DNA of 64,000 nucleotides from an uncultured Nonlabens sp. GTDB lineage: Bacteria; Bacteroidota; Bacteroidia; Flavobacteriales; Flavobacteriaceae. Of the stretch, positions 9,197-17,648 are shown piece by piece; position 1 is the first letter of the stretch, and every line of letters starts with the position of its first letter. Location: assembly GCF_947495285.1 (NCBI RefSeq), contig NZ_CANLXZ010000009.1:55410-119409 (forward strand), in the 5' to 3' direction. A model generated the notes under the pieces. The model made no database searches. It saw only the letters and a list, made by a program, of their open reading frames with translations, and was not told where the DNA came from. The position numbers were made by a program, and so were the translations under genes.

Positions 9197-9280
9197 CTTC
9201 TTGTGACGATTAGCACGTCTGCGTTTTTTACGTTTGTGCGTTGCTACCTTATGTCTCTTTCTTTTTTTACCGCTTGGCAT
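9188..9280 (-). CDS. 30-residue highly basic protein, possibly ribosomal
   Basis: Thirty codons starting M-P-S-G-K-K-R-K-R-H-K-V-A-T-H-K and ending in H-K-K-K-K. Two thirds of the residues are Lys, Arg or His, and there are no acidic residues. It starts 13 bases after the HU stop and ends in a strong terminator, so it is expressed with HU. I recall near-identical short proteins in many Flavobacteriia. Composition and size fit a small ribosomal protein, and the flavobacterial ribosome has an extra protein named bL38, but I cannot confirm identity. It could also be an HU-linked nucleic-acid binder. It is too short for usual gene callers. Confidence 0.85.
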   Translation of the reverse strand: MPSGKKRKRHKVATHKRKKRRRANRHKKKK

Positions 9281-9293
9281 ATCTTTTATTTTT

Positions 9294-9584
9294 TTACTTA
9301 ACTTTTACGTTTGATTTTACTCCGTCTACAAAAACTTTAGCTGGTTTAAAAGCAGGTATATTGTGAGCAGGAATTTTAATTGTTGTGTTCTTAGAAATGT
9401 TACGTCCAGTTTTTTCTGCTCTAGTTTTTACAATAAAGCTACCAAAACCACGTAAATATACGTTCTCTCCAGTTTCAAGAGAATCCTTCACCTCATTCAT
9501 GAAAGACTCAACAGTTGCCTGTACATCAGTCTTCTCCATTCCCAGTTTGTCTGAAATCTTAGATACGATATCTGCTTTAGTCAT
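9294..9584 (-). CDS. hup: HU/IHF family DNA-binding protein
   Basis: 96-aa histone-like DNA-bending protein of the nucleoid. It starts M-T-K-A-D-I-V-S-K-I, has the helical dimer part at 1-40 and the beta-arm with R-G-F-G-S-F (45-50), R-N-I-S-K-N and the tip I-P-A-H-N-I-P-A-F-K-P (71-81), all hallmark HU/IHF features. A second small gene for a basic protein follows by 13 bases. A -7 element TATATTTG lies about 40 bases upstream on the same strand. Length is usual for HU. Confidence 0.95.
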   Translation of the reverse strand: MTKADIVSKISDKLGMEKTDVQATVESFMNEVKDSLETGENVYLRGFGSFIVKTRAEKTGRNISKNTTIKIPAHNIPAFKPAKVFVDGVKSNVKVK

Positions 9585-9624
9585 TTTTAAATTTTAATTT
9601 AATTAGGGTTTATTAAACAGGGCG

Positions 9625-9632
9625 CAAATATA
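9625..9632 (-). promoter_or_regulatory. -7 promoter element of HU gene
   Basis: Minus-strand TATATTTG matches TAnnTTTG. A TTTC at the -33 region lies 18 bases further upstream. It would give a leader of about 35 bases before the HU ATG. Confidence 0.6.
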
Positions 9633-9704
9633 CCCTAAAAAAGTAAATATGAAATCTCTAATCAATTAAAATTTAAGAAGATATATATTGCAGCCTGCAA
9701 TTTA

Positions 9705-10757
9705 ATGCTTTTTATGGACTTTTCTAGACAACTTATTGATTGGTATGCAGTTAACAAAAGAGAGCTGCCGTGGCGAGATACTCAAAACCCATATTTTATA
9801 TGGCTTAGTGAAGTTATATTGCAGCAAACTCGCGTTAAACAAGGGTTACCTTACTATAAAAACTTTGTTAAAAAATACCCTACAGTTCAAGAACTTGCTG
9901 CCGCACCCCAGGATGATGTACTTAAATTATGGCAAGGTTTGGGCTATTATTCTCGTGCTAGAAATTTACAAGCTGCCGCCGTGCAAATAGTCGATAATGA
10001 TCTTAAATTTCCTGATACCTATAAAGAACTGCTTACTTTAAAAGGAGTAGGTGATTATACCGCGTCTGCGATTGCTAGTTTTGCCTTTAATGAAGCGGTT
10101 GCTGTCGTGGACGGTAATGTGTATCGTGTGCTATCACGTATATATGGTATTGCAACACCTATTAATGCGCCTGCTGGTGTTAAAGAATTCAAGAAATTAG
10201 CAAGCAATTTGCTTAACAAGAAAGATCCTGCTACGCATAACCAGGCGATAATGGAAATGGGCGCGATACAGTGCGTGCCTAAAAACCCTAATTGTTACAC
10301 ATGTCCTTTTCAATCGCATTGTATTGCTTTTAAAAAGGATAAAATTGAATATTTACCAGTAAAGATCAAGAAGACTAAGGTTAAGAACCTTTTCCATCAC
10401 TACATAGTACTACAGACACCATCTAGAAAACTGCTATTCAACCAGCGAGATAACAGTAGTATTTGGGCTGGGTTATTTGAGTTTCCTTATATAGAAGCTG
10501 GTGGTGCACTGTTGCCTGCTGAGATTACAGGACATGGTATATTTAAAAATATTGTTGGTGGGTCTCGCTTTCGCGAAAGCGTATACAATCAAGAACCTAT
10601 TATTCATAAACTGTCTCATAGAAAAATACATGCCTATTTCTGGATTGTGGAAGTAGAAGATGAGATAGATGGTGCTATTACTATTAAAGAGGCTCAAGAA
10701 AGACCAGTACATGTATTGATGGAACGTTTTATGAGAGATTTTTGGCAGTTGAAATAG
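9705..10757 (+). CDS. mutY: A/G-specific adenine glycosylase
   Basis: Base-excision repair enzyme removing adenine mispaired with 8-oxoguanine, 350 aa. It has catalytic Glu in L-S-E-V-I-L-Q-Q-T-R, the helix-hairpin-helix L-K-G-V-G-D-Y-T-A, catalytic Asp in V-V-D-G-N-V-Y-R, and the iron-sulfur cluster C-x6-C-x2-C-x5-C at Cys190, 197, 200 and 206. A NUDIX-like 8-oxoG-sensing domain follows (about 225-350). The ATG at 9714 (M-D-F-S-R-Q) is an equally good start. The iterated palindrome at 10566-10581 is in frame and encodes R-F-R-E-S in a loop of the C-terminal domain. Confidence 0.95.
   Translation: MLFMDFSRQLIDWYAVNKRELPWRDTQNPYFIWLSEVILQQTRVKQGLPYYKNFVKKYPTVQELAAAPQDDVLKLWQGLGYYSRARNLQAAAVQIVDNDLKFPDTYKELLTLKGVGDYTASAIASFAFNEAVAVVDGNVYRVLSRIYGIATPINAPAGVKEFKKLASNLLNKKDPATHNQAIMEMGAIQCVPKNPNCYTCPFQSHCIAFKKDKIEYLPVKIKKTKVKNLFHHYIVLQTPSRKLLFNQRDNSSIWAGLFEFPYIEAGGALLPAEITGHGIFKNIVGGSRFRESVYNQEPIIHKLSHRKIHAYFWIVEVEDEIDGAITIKEAQERPVHVLMERFMRDFWQLK
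10566..10581. repeat. Iterated palindrome copy 2 (in mutY)
   Basis: Exact CGCTTTCGCGAAAGCG. It encodes R-F-R-E-S within the NUDIX-like domain of MutY, without breaking the frame. Confidence 0.95.
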
Positions 10758-10811
10758 AACAATTTTGTAATTTACATGGCCTAACCATCTAGCGACGTGG
10801 GCGTTTTTCCA

Positions 10812-10819
10812 TATCTTTG
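10812..10819 (+). promoter_or_regulatory. -7 promoter element of ssb-gldE-gldD
   Basis: TATCTTTG, 58 bases before the ssb ATG, fits TAnnTTTG. No clear -33 TTTG is visible. Confidence 0.5.
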
Positions 10820-10877
10820 ACATCTTTTTAAACAACCATACAAGACAATATATTTATAAATTCAATACAGACTAATT

Positions 10878-11387
10878 ATGGCAGGTACAGTAAATAAAGT
10901 GATACTTATAGGTCACACGGGAGACGAAGTGAAGATGAAGTACTTTGAAGGTGGAAATTGCATAGGTAGATTCCCGCTGGCGACAAATGAAGAATATGTT
11001 AACCGCAGTACTGGTGAGCGTGTTTCAAATACAGAATGGCACAATTGTGTAGTACGTAACAAAGCTGCCGAAGTATGTGAGAAATACCTAAAAAAAGGGG
11101 ATAAGGTATATGTAGAAGGGCGCATTAAAAACCGTCAGTGGACTGCAGAAGATGGACAGCAACGCTACACAACCGAAATTCAAGTGCAAGAATTTACTTT
11201 CTTAACACCTAAAAATGAAGCCGCTGCACCTAGTAGGCCAGAACAAAGCGCTCCTGCACGTACTCAAACACAGCAGCAACCTCGGGCTGCAGCCCCACAA
11301 CAGCCGCAATCACCATCTAGCAATACTTACAGCCAGCCTGTAGCTAGTGACAGCAGTGCTAGCGACGATGATGATTTACCATTTTAA
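10878..11387 (+). CDS. ssb: Single-stranded DNA-binding protein
   Basis: Replication and repair protein that coats single-stranded DNA, 169 aa. The OB fold covers about residues 1-110 (start M-A-G-T-V-N-K-V-I-L-I-G). A Gln/Pro/Ala/Ser-rich linker follows, and the acidic tip D-D-D-D-L-P-F recruits partner proteins. It lies upstream of gldE and gldD, the same order I know from other gliding Flavobacteriia, and the 24-base gap to gldE suggests cotranscription. Confidence 0.97.
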   Translation: MAGTVNKVILIGHTGDEVKMKYFEGGNCIGRFPLATNEEYVNRSTGERVSNTEWHNCVVRNKAAEVCEKYLKKGDKVYVEGRIKNRQWTAEDGQQRYTTEIQVQEFTFLTPKNEAAAPSRPEQSAPARTQTQQQPRAAAPQQPQSPSSNTYSQPVASDSSASDDDDLPF

Positions 11388-11411
11388 TTTAAAAGAATTA
11401 ATTCATACTAA

Positions 11412-12749
11412 TTGGATCCTGACGCAGCGCTTTTACTTAATATTTCATTGATTTCCAGTGGATATCAATTTATATATCTTGCCGTTTTTATACTTTTATT
11501 AATAGGTAGTGCACTTATAAGTGGTGCCGAGGTTGCTTTTTTTACTCTATCCAGCACAGAGTTAGATGATGAAAATGAAGATTTCTCTAGACGTAGTGTT
11601 GTAAAAAAATTACTGGATAGACCTAAGAAGTTACTAGCTACTATATTGATAGCTAATAATGCGATCAATATAACATCTGTATTAATATTCGGCATTCTTA
11701 GTGAATTGTGGTTTGCAAATATTGAACCTATTGCTGTAGATGTTGGGTTTCAATTTGATCTAGACATTAGGTTTGTTCTTGAGGTTGTTGTTATTACTTT
11801 TTTGATATTACTATTCGGCGAGATTTTTCCTAAAGTATACGCAAATCGCAATCCTAAAGGTTTTGCCAGTTTTATGGCGATACCGCTTAATATTCTGGAT
11901 AAAATATTCAGTTTTATCAGTTTACCTATGCGATATGTGACCTTGTTGATACAGGACCGTCTAGGTAGTAAAAAATCTAATATTACTATATCTCAATTAT
12001 CTCAGGCTCTAGAATTGACGGATGAGAATGACACAACAGACGAAGAACAGCAGCTGTTGCAGGGTATTGTAAGTTTCGGTAATACGCATACTAAAAATGT
12101 GATGCGCAATCGTACTGATGTATTTGCTCTGGATGACACGTTATTATTTAAGGATATCATACCGCAAGTAATTGAACATGGATATTCACGTATACCGTGT
12201 TATAAAGAAAGTATAGACCATATTACTGGTGTTCTTTATGTAAAAGATTTATTACCTTATATAGACCGTAAGAATTTTGAATGGACTAAACTTCTTAGAG
12301 AGGTTTATTTTGTACCAGAAAACAAAAAGCTAGATGACCTTTTACAAGAGTTTCAAGAGAAGAAAAAACACATAGCTATCGTAGTAGATGAATATGGTGG
12401 TACTAGCGGTTTAATTTCTCTAGAAGATATTATAGAAGAGATAGTAGGGGACATCAGTGACGAGTTTGATGAGGAAGATCTGGTCTATTCAAAGCTAGAT
12501 GATAAGAATTATGTTTTTGAAGGAAAAACGCAATTAAAAGATTTTTATAGAGTTTTAGATCTAGAAGAAGAAGAGGTTGAACTATTTGATAATAATAAAG
12601 GTGAGTCAGAGACCCTAGCTGGTTTTATATTAGAACAAACAGGTCACTTTCCTAGAAAATTAGATAAAATAACTTTTTATAACATCACCTTTTTAATAGA
12701 GGTAATGGATAATAAACGCATTAAACAAATTAAATGTACGCTAGCTTAA
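11412..12749 (+). CDS. gldE: Gliding motility protein GldE (CBS/transporter-associated domains)
   Basis: 445-aa inner-membrane protein needed for gliding in flavobacteria. It has a DUF21 membrane part (about residues 15-195), a CBS pair (about 205-345, including H-G-Y-S-R-I-P and D-E-Y-G-G-T-S-G-L) and a C-terminal transporter-associated (CorC_HlyC) domain. It resembles CorC-type magnesium efflux proteins. The start is TTG at 11412, giving M-D-P-D, which I recall as the usual GldE beginning. It overlaps gldD by 16 bases. The ssb-gldE-gldD order supports the assignment. Confidence 0.92.
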   Translation: MDPDAALLLNISLISSGYQFIYLAVFILLLIGSALISGAEVAFFTLSSTELDDENEDFSRRSVVKKLLDRPKKLLATILIANNAINITSVLIFGILSELWFANIEPIAVDVGFQFDLDIRFVLEVVVITFLILLFGEIFPKVYANRNPKGFASFMAIPLNILDKIFSFISLPMRYVTLLIQDRLGSKKSNITISQLSQALELTDENDTTDEEQQLLQGIVSFGNTHTKNVMRNRTDVFALDDTLLFKDIIPQVIEHGYSRIPCYKESIDHITGVLYVKDLLPYIDRKNFEWTKLLREVYFVPENKKLDDLLQEFQEKKKHIAIVVDEYGGTSGLISLEDIIEEIVGDISDEFDEEDLVYSKLDDKNYVFEGKTQLKDFYRVLDLEEEEVELFDNNKGESETLAGFILEQTGHFPRKLDKITFYNITFLIEVMDNKRIKQIKCTLA

Positions 12750-13303
12750 GAATACTACTTGTATTAACTCTTATTATCACAGTCTCTAGCTGTAACGATA
12801 GAGAGGTGTTACCTAAACCTAGCGGCCAGCTCGCACTAGAATTTCCTAAAGGCGACTACGTACAGTCTAACAATCTGGACTGTCCGTTTTCTTTCAAGGT
12901 AAATGAATATGCTAGAATACTGGTTAAAACTGATTGTTCTATGAAAATAGAATACCCTGTCATGGATGCTACAGTTTACTTAAACTACAGACCGGTAAAA
13001 GATAATTTAAGAAAACTTCTCATCGACGGTCAGAAACTGTCCTATGACCATAATCAAAAAGCAGATATAATAGCTGATTACCCATTTGTAAATAAAATGA
13101 ATTCTGCCTATGGTATGATGTATGAAATAGAGGGAAATGCGGCTTCTAATGCGCAATTTTATGTCACTGACAGTACAAAACACTTTCTTACAGCGTCCTT
13201 ATATTTCTATACACAGCCTAATTATGACTCTATTTTACCAGCGGTAGATTATGTGAAAAGAGACATGGTAAAAATGATGGAAACTTTAACGTGGAAAGAA
13301 TAA
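12734..13303 (+). CDS. gldD: Gliding motility lipoprotein GldD
   Basis: 189-aa lipoprotein required for gliding, with membrane signal residues 5-17 and lipobox V-S-S-C (Cys20). The mature part starts with P-K-P and L-A-L-E-F-P-K, the segment I recognise from GldD. The start codon lies inside the end of gldE (16-base overlap), implying translational coupling. In known gliders GldD and GldE are both essential for motility and secretion. The exact biochemical role is unknown. Confidence 0.92.
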   Translation: MYASLRILLVLTLIITVSSCNDREVLPKPSGQLALEFPKGDYVQSNNLDCPFSFKVNEYARILVKTDCSMKIEYPVMDATVYLNYRPVKDNLRKLLIDGQKLSYDHNQKADIIADYPFVNKMNSAYGMMYEIEGNAASNAQFYVTDSTKHFLTASLYFYTQPNYDSILPAVDYVKRDMVKMMETLTWKE

Positions 13304-13379
13304 AAGAAGTACACAACACTTTTGTAATTATTTTGCACTTCTAGTAGTTATAAATTTCATCTTTACACTTTTAATTTCT

Positions 13380-14285
13380 ATGGATAATTCTAAGCTCAAA
13401 TACGTATATCTAATTATCTTAAGCTTAATTTGGGGATCTTCTTTTATCTTAATTAAAAAGGCTCTCGGTGAAAATAATGGAGAGTTAGTGTTACAACCGC
13501 TGCAACTAGGTGCAGTACGTACGATGATTTCCGGAGTTATACTTGCTGGAATAGGATGGAAATCTTTTACGGCAACTAAAAGAAAGCACTGGCCATGGCT
13601 AGCAGTTTCTGGTTTACTAGGTACATTTTTTCCAGCTTTCTTATTTGCTTATGCTCAAACAGAAATAGACAGTGCGATAAGTGCCATTCTCAATTCTACA
13701 GTTCCATTAATAACCTTAATAATAGGAGCTATAATTTTTGGAATTTCATTTTCAAAAAAGCAACTTTTAGGTGTTGTTATCGGTCTAGCCGGTGCTGTAG
13801 GATTAGTTCTTGCAGGTATGGATAGTCATCCAGATCAAAATTATTTATTTGTAGGTCTCGTTATAATTGCTTGTACCTGTTATGCAGTTAACGTGAATAT
13901 TATTAAAAAACATCTTCAAAATATTAAGCCGCTCGCTATTGCTACTGGTAATTTTATATTCATAGCTCCACTCGCTACCTTAGTATTTTTCAGTGCAGAC
14001 GGTCCTTCCCTGGACTATTCTAGTCCTCTGGTACAACGTAGTTTAATGTATATGATAATCTTATCGGTTTTAGGAACCGTTGTAGCAAAAATTATGTTCA
14101 ACAAACTCGTCCAGATTACCTCGCCAGTTTTTGCTAGTTCTGTTACTTATTTAATGCCGGTGATAGGTCTCACATGGGGAATTATGGATGGAGAACAATT
14201 CCACTTGTGGCAAGGAGTCTCGACAGGTGTTATTATTCTAGCCGTAGTTTTAGTTACTAGAGAGAGAAAAAGTAGTGATAAATAA
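13380..14285 (+). CDS. DMT/EamA family transporter
   Basis: 301-aa inner-membrane permease with about ten transmembrane helices and two EamA repeats (about 7-145 and 155-292). Typical segments are L-I-W-G-S-S-F-I-L-I-K-K in helix 1 and S-A-I-L-N-S-T-V-P-L in helix 4. Members export amino acids, nucleotides or other small metabolites, and the substrate is not predictable here. It stands alone, convergent with the minus-strand gene ending two bases later. Confidence 0.88.
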   Translation: MDNSKLKYVYLIILSLIWGSSFILIKKALGENNGELVLQPLQLGAVRTMISGVILAGIGWKSFTATKRKHWPWLAVSGLLGTFFPAFLFAYAQTEIDSAISAILNSTVPLITLIIGAIIFGISFSKKQLLGVVIGLAGAVGLVLAGMDSHPDQNYLFVGLVIIACTCYAVNVNIIKKHLQNIKPLAIATGNFIFIAPLATLVFFSADGPSLDYSSPLVQRSLMYMIILSVLGTVVAKIMFNKLVQITSPVFASSVTYLMPVIGLTWGIMDGEQFHLWQGVSTGVIILAVVLVTRERKSSDK

Positions 14286-14286
14286 G

Positions 14287-14643
14287 TTAATCTATAACCT
14301 CGCTTACTACCATATAATTTACAATCGCTTCTTTCATTAATAAAGACTGTTCTCCAGCTTTAAGAGGTGGCAAATTCTCCTTAACAATGTAATGTGGCCA
14401 TTTATCATCGTCATAATGAGAAAATTCATAATAACCATAAGGCTCTAAAACCCTACATATAGCTATATGCATCAATTGTAGTTTTTCATCTTTTTGAAAC
14501 TTGCGATGCAATTGACCTAGTTCTTGCAGGCCTATTATAAATAATATAGCGTCTAGATCCATCTCATCACCATCTGCAAATCGAGATTGAAAAAACGCTA
14601 CTGTACGCGCCCATCTATCTTTTAATTGTTCATCTCTAGTCAT
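14287..14643 (-). CDS. Conserved hypothetical protein
   Basis: 118-aa soluble protein with no signal peptide or membrane segment. I recognise the core L-D-A-I-L-F-I-I-G-L-Q-E-L-G (about 29-42) as a conserved flavobacterial hypothetical but know no function. It is mostly helical with many charged and aromatic residues (Y-Y-E-F-S-H-Y-D-D-D-K-W-P-H-Y). It stands alone, converging on the DMT transporter. Confidence 0.75.
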   Translation of the reverse strand: MTRDEQLKDRWARTVAFFQSRFADGDEMDLDAILFIIGLQELGQLHRKFQKDEKLQLMHIAICRVLEPYGYYEFSHYDDDKWPHYIVKENLPPLKAGEQSLLMKEAIVNYMVVSEVID

Positions 14644-14697
14644 AGAACAAATATACTTCTAGAAAGCTTTATTAAGGAGTATATATTTGTTTTAATT

Positions 14698-14715
14698 CCG
14701 CTTTCGCGAAAGCGG
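14698..14715. repeat. Iterated palindrome copy 3 (intergenic)
   Basis: The exact 16-bp palindrome at 14699-14714 extends here to 18 bp, and to 22 bp counting TT/AA outside. It lies between a minus-strand gene and rsmI, about 90 bases upstream of the rsmI -7 box. Confidence 0.95.
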
Positions 14716-14801
14716 AACACCTATAGCCATCTCTATAAAAACATACTGTGTTATATAAAATGTTAGAGATTTAAAAGTCATTTCTTACATCTATACTTCT
14801 T

Positions 14802-14809
14802 TATCTTTG
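14802..14809 (+). promoter_or_regulatory. -7 promoter element of rsmI
   Basis: TATCTTTG, 17 bases before the ATG, matches TAnnTTTG. It implies a leader of about 10 bases. Confidence 0.6.
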
Positions 14810-14826
14810 TAAAATAAATAAGACAC

Positions 14827-15495
14827 ATGAAACTTTACCTCGTTCCTACACCTATCGGTAATCTTAAAGACATGACCTATCGTGCGGTAGAAGTATTAAA
14901 AGAGGTAGACATTATTCTTGCCGAGGACACGAGAACTAGTGGTAAATTATTACAGCATTATGGTATTGCTACTCAAATGCTATCTTACCACATGCATAAT
15001 GAGCATAAAATAAGTGACACTATTGTAAAGAGAATACAAGCAGGTGAGACTATGGCTCTTATTACTGATGCTGGTTCTCCAGGGATAAGTGATCCAGGTT
15101 TTTTACTAACTCGCAAGCTTATCGAAAATGAGTTAGAAGTACAATCGTTACCTGGTGCAACGGCTTTTGTGCCTGCTCTTACAGTTTCTGGAATGCCATG
15201 TGATAAATTTATATTTGAAGGGTTTCTGCCTGTTAAAAAAGGAAGGCAAAAACGCCTAGAATTTCTCAAAGAAGAAACGAGAACGATCGTGTTCTATGAA
15301 TCGCCTCATAAATTATTAAAAACTCTAGCCGACTTTAAATCGCACTACGGAGAAGAACGACAGGTTTCTGTATCTCGTGAGATAACAAAACTCTACGAAG
15401 AGCATTTTAGAGGTACGGTTACAGAAGCTATTGCCCATTTCGAACACAAAAAACCTAAGGGTGAATTTGTAGTGGTGCTGGCAGGTGCTAATTAA
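14827..15495 (+). CDS. rsmI: 16S rRNA (cytidine-1402-2'-O)-methyltransferase
   Basis: SAM-dependent tetrapyrrole-methylase-fold enzyme that methylates C1402 in the decoding centre of 16S rRNA, 222 aa. Signatures are L-V-P-T-P-I-G-N-L-K-D-M (5-16), A-E-D-T-R-T-S (36-42) and the SAM-binding D-A-G-S-P-G-I-S-D-P-G (81-91), then E-G-F-L-P and F-Y-E-S-P-H. The length is somewhat short of the E. coli enzyme, as usual in Bacteroidota, which often lack the C-terminal extension. It is a single gene with its own -7 element. Confidence 0.95.
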   Translation: MKLYLVPTPIGNLKDMTYRAVEVLKEVDIILAEDTRTSGKLLQHYGIATQMLSYHMHNEHKISDTIVKRIQAGETMALITDAGSPGISDPGFLLTRKLIENELEVQSLPGATAFVPALTVSGMPCDKFIFEGFLPVKKGRQKRLEFLKEETRTIVFYESPHKLLKTLADFKSHYGEERQVSVSREITKLYEEHFRGTVTEAIAHFEHKKPKGEFVVVLAGAN

Positions 15496-15618
15496 CCGCA
15501 TAACTGATTAAGCTTACTATTAGATAGTTGCTTAAATAAAATTAGTGGAGTTAGGTTTACAGTTATGTAATTAGTCTAAATATTCAAGAACGTGATGGCT
15601 ACAGCTTAATTTTTTAAA

Positions 15619-16380
15619 TCAATCTATCTCCACCATTACCGGACAGTGATCACTATGTACGGCCTCGCTTAAAATTACAGCGCGTTTTACTCTGTCTTTT
15701 AAAGAGTTGTTTACCATGTGGTAGTCTAGTCTCCATCCTTTATTTCTAGCACGAGAACCACCACGATAACTCCACCAGGAGTACTGGTCAGGCTCTTGAT
15801 TAAACATTCTAAAAGTGTCTATAAAACCACTTTCTACAAAACGGTCCATCCACTCACGTTCTTCTGGTAAAAATCCAGAGGTTTTCTTAAGTCCTACAGG
15901 ATTATGAATGTCTATAGCCTTATGGCAAATATTATAATCACCACAAACTAATAAATTAGGACGCTCTTTTCTTAATTCCTTAGAATACTCTAGAAACTGC
16001 TCCATATATTCAAATTTAAAGCCCAGTCGTTCATCATTAGTACCGCTAGGTAAATACATAGACATTATAGATAGATCGCCAAAATCGGCTCTAATGTTTC
16101 TACCTTCAAAGTCCATAGTTTCTATACCGGTTCCATATTCTACATGATCTGGTTTTATCTTAGAAATAATAGCTGTACCAGAATAGCCTTTCTTTTGTGC
16201 GCTGTAATAGTATTGGTGCTCGTACCCAGCTTCTTTAAATGCCTCTGTATCTATCTGACTTTCTTGTGCCTTAATTTCTTGTAAACAAAGAACATCTGGA
16301 TTTGCAGCTGTTAACCATTTGATGAATTCTTTCTTCATCGCTGCTCTGATGCCGTTTACGTTATAAGATATTATTTTCAT
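15619..16380 (-). CDS. xth: Exodeoxyribonuclease III (AP endonuclease)
   Basis: Base-excision repair nuclease that cuts at abasic sites and degrades 3' ends, 253 aa. It starts [14 protein letters not shown]. The metal-binding and catalytic residues of the exonuclease-endonuclease-phosphatase fold are visible: Asn in Y-N-V-N-G, Glu in L-Q-E-I-K, G-D-Y-N (about 146-149), Asp in L-D-Y-H, and the final S-D-H-C-P-V. It lies downstream of an isoaspartyl peptidase gene, separated by a repeat-rich gap. Confidence 0.96.
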   Translation of the reverse strand: MKIISYNVNGIRAAMKKEFIKWLTAANPDVLCLQEIKAQESQIDTEAFKEAGYEHQYYYSAQKKGYSGTAIISKIKPDHVEYGTGIETMDFEGRNIRADFGDLSIMSMYLPSGTNDERLGFKFEYMEQFLEYSKELRKERPNLLVCGDYNICHKAIDIHNPVGLKKTSGFLPEEREWMDRFVESGFIDTFRMFNQEPDQYSWWSYRGGSRARNKGWRLDYHMVNNSLKDRVKRAVILSEAVHSDHCPVMVEID

Positions 16381-16412
16381 TTTTTTTTCTTTTCTATGAT
16401 TGTATTCACCAA

Positions 16413-16549
16413 TGGCAGACTGAAGTCTGCCGCTAGGAATTTAATTTGTCGCGTCGCGGCGTTCTTGTTATTTAGCGGAATTAATTCCTCTTTTTCTTGT
16501 GAGTTTATTTCAGAATTTTCATTTTTTTTCACAAACCCACAAACTCACA
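16413..16549. repeat. Cluster of inverted repeats (REP-like)
   Basis: The 174-base gap between xth and the peptidase gene holds several perfect inverted repeats. GGCAGACT/AGTCTGCC (16414-16431) has a 2-base loop. GGAATTAATTCC (16477-16488) is a 12-bp palindrome. TGTGAGTTT (16498-16506) pairs with AAACTCACA (16541-16549). CGCG-T-CGCG occurs at 16451-16459. This dense folding resembles a dispersed REP-type element or composite terminator. Confidence 0.5.
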
Positions 16550-16554
16550 GCGCA

Positions 16555-17637
16555 TTACTCTTTATACATCCCTACTGTTAGTTTTCCATTGTCACCCATC
16601 ATGGCGCGATACATTCCAGCGGTATTAAATTCCATGGAAATGTTTCCTAATCTATCTAGTGCAACTATCCCTCCGGTACCACCTAGATCCACTAATTTTT
16701 CTTGAATTATTTCTTCCGTTGCTTCTTCTAGTGTGCGGTCACCGTATTCCATTAATGCGCTTATGTCATAAGCCACTTGTGCTCTTATAAAATACTCGCC
16801 GTGTCCCGTACTCGATACACCACAAGTTTTATTGTTAGCATAGGTGCCACTTCCTATAATCGGAGAATCGCCTATACGGCCATATTTTTTATTGGTCATA
16901 CCGCCAGTACTAGTTCCTGCTGCTATATTTCCGTTTCTATCGAGAGCAACACATCCTACAGTACCATATTTAGAATCTTTTATAAAAGGATCTTCGATTT
17001 CTAATCGTGCAACTGTTTTCTGATCTTTAGCTTTTTCTCTTTCTAAGACGCGCTGTAAAGATTTGAAACGACGCTCTGTGTAGAAATATTTATTATCCAC
17101 TATTTCAATGTTTTTGTCATCAAGGGATGTTGCAAAAGAGTCTGCTCCAGCACCACTTAATAATACATGTTCAGAATCTGTCATCACTTTTCTGGCTAGT
17201 GAGATAGGGTTTTTAACCGTAGTCACACCGGCAATTGCACCAGCATTGAGTGTTGTACCGTCCATGAAACTAGCGTCCAGAGAATTGATGCCGTCATGCG
17301 TAAAAACTGCTCCTTTACCAGAGTTAAATAACGGCGAGTCTTCCATAATTCTTATGCTTGCTTCTACGGCATCCATGGCGCTGCCGCCATTTCTTAAGAT
17401 TTCATGACCTGCTTTTATCGATTCTGTTAATTTCTCATTGTATTGCGCTTCTAGTTCTGGAGTCATGTTCTCCTTTTTTATAGTGCCTGCGCCACCATGA
17501 ATGACTATAGCAAATTCATTAGTTATTTCTTCTACCTCTAAGATGCTAGAATCTGTAGGAGTTGTTGTGCTTTCCTTAGTTTTTTGATTACAAGAAATCA
17601 ATAAAACTGACACGAGCATGTATAGCAAGTTCTTCAT
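16555..17637 (-). CDS. Isoaspartyl peptidase / asparaginase (Ntn hydrolase) lipoprotein
   Basis: 360-aa exported enzyme of the plant-type asparaginase family, which hydrolyses isoaspartyl dipeptides and asparagine. It carries a lipoprotein signal with L-I-S-C (Cys16), unlike cytosolic E. coli IaaA. H-G-G-A-G-T-I (about 48-54) and the autocleavage site Y-G-T-V-G-C with nucleophile Thr226 mark the alpha/beta subunit boundary. S-T-G-G-M-T-N-K and the oxyanion-region S-T-G-H-G-E-Y follow. Cleavage at Thr226 is inferred from the family. Confidence 0.92.
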   Translation of the reverse strand: MKNLLYMLVSVLLISCNQKTKESTTTPTDSSILEVEEITNEFAIVIHGGAGTIKKENMTPELEAQYNEKLTESIKAGHEILRNGGSAMDAVEASIRIMEDSPLFNSGKGAVFTHDGINSLDASFMDGTTLNAGAIAGVTTVKNPISLARKVMTDSEHVLLSGAGADSFATSLDDKNIEIVDNKYFYTERRFKSLQRVLEREKAKDQKTVARLEIEDPFIKDSKYGTVGCVALDRNGNIAAGTSTGGMTNKKYGRIGDSPIIGSGTYANNKTCGVSSTGHGEYFIRAQVAYDISALMEYGDRTLEEATEEIIQEKLVDLGGTGGIVALDRLGNISMEFNTAGMYRAMMGDNGKLTVGMYKE

Positions 17638-17648
17638 AGTAATAGGGT

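Noticed and set aside
16396..16705. Two short plus-strand frames near the xth/peptidase gap
   Set aside because: They overlap the peptidase end and a repeat cluster, show no protein-like composition and lack promoters.
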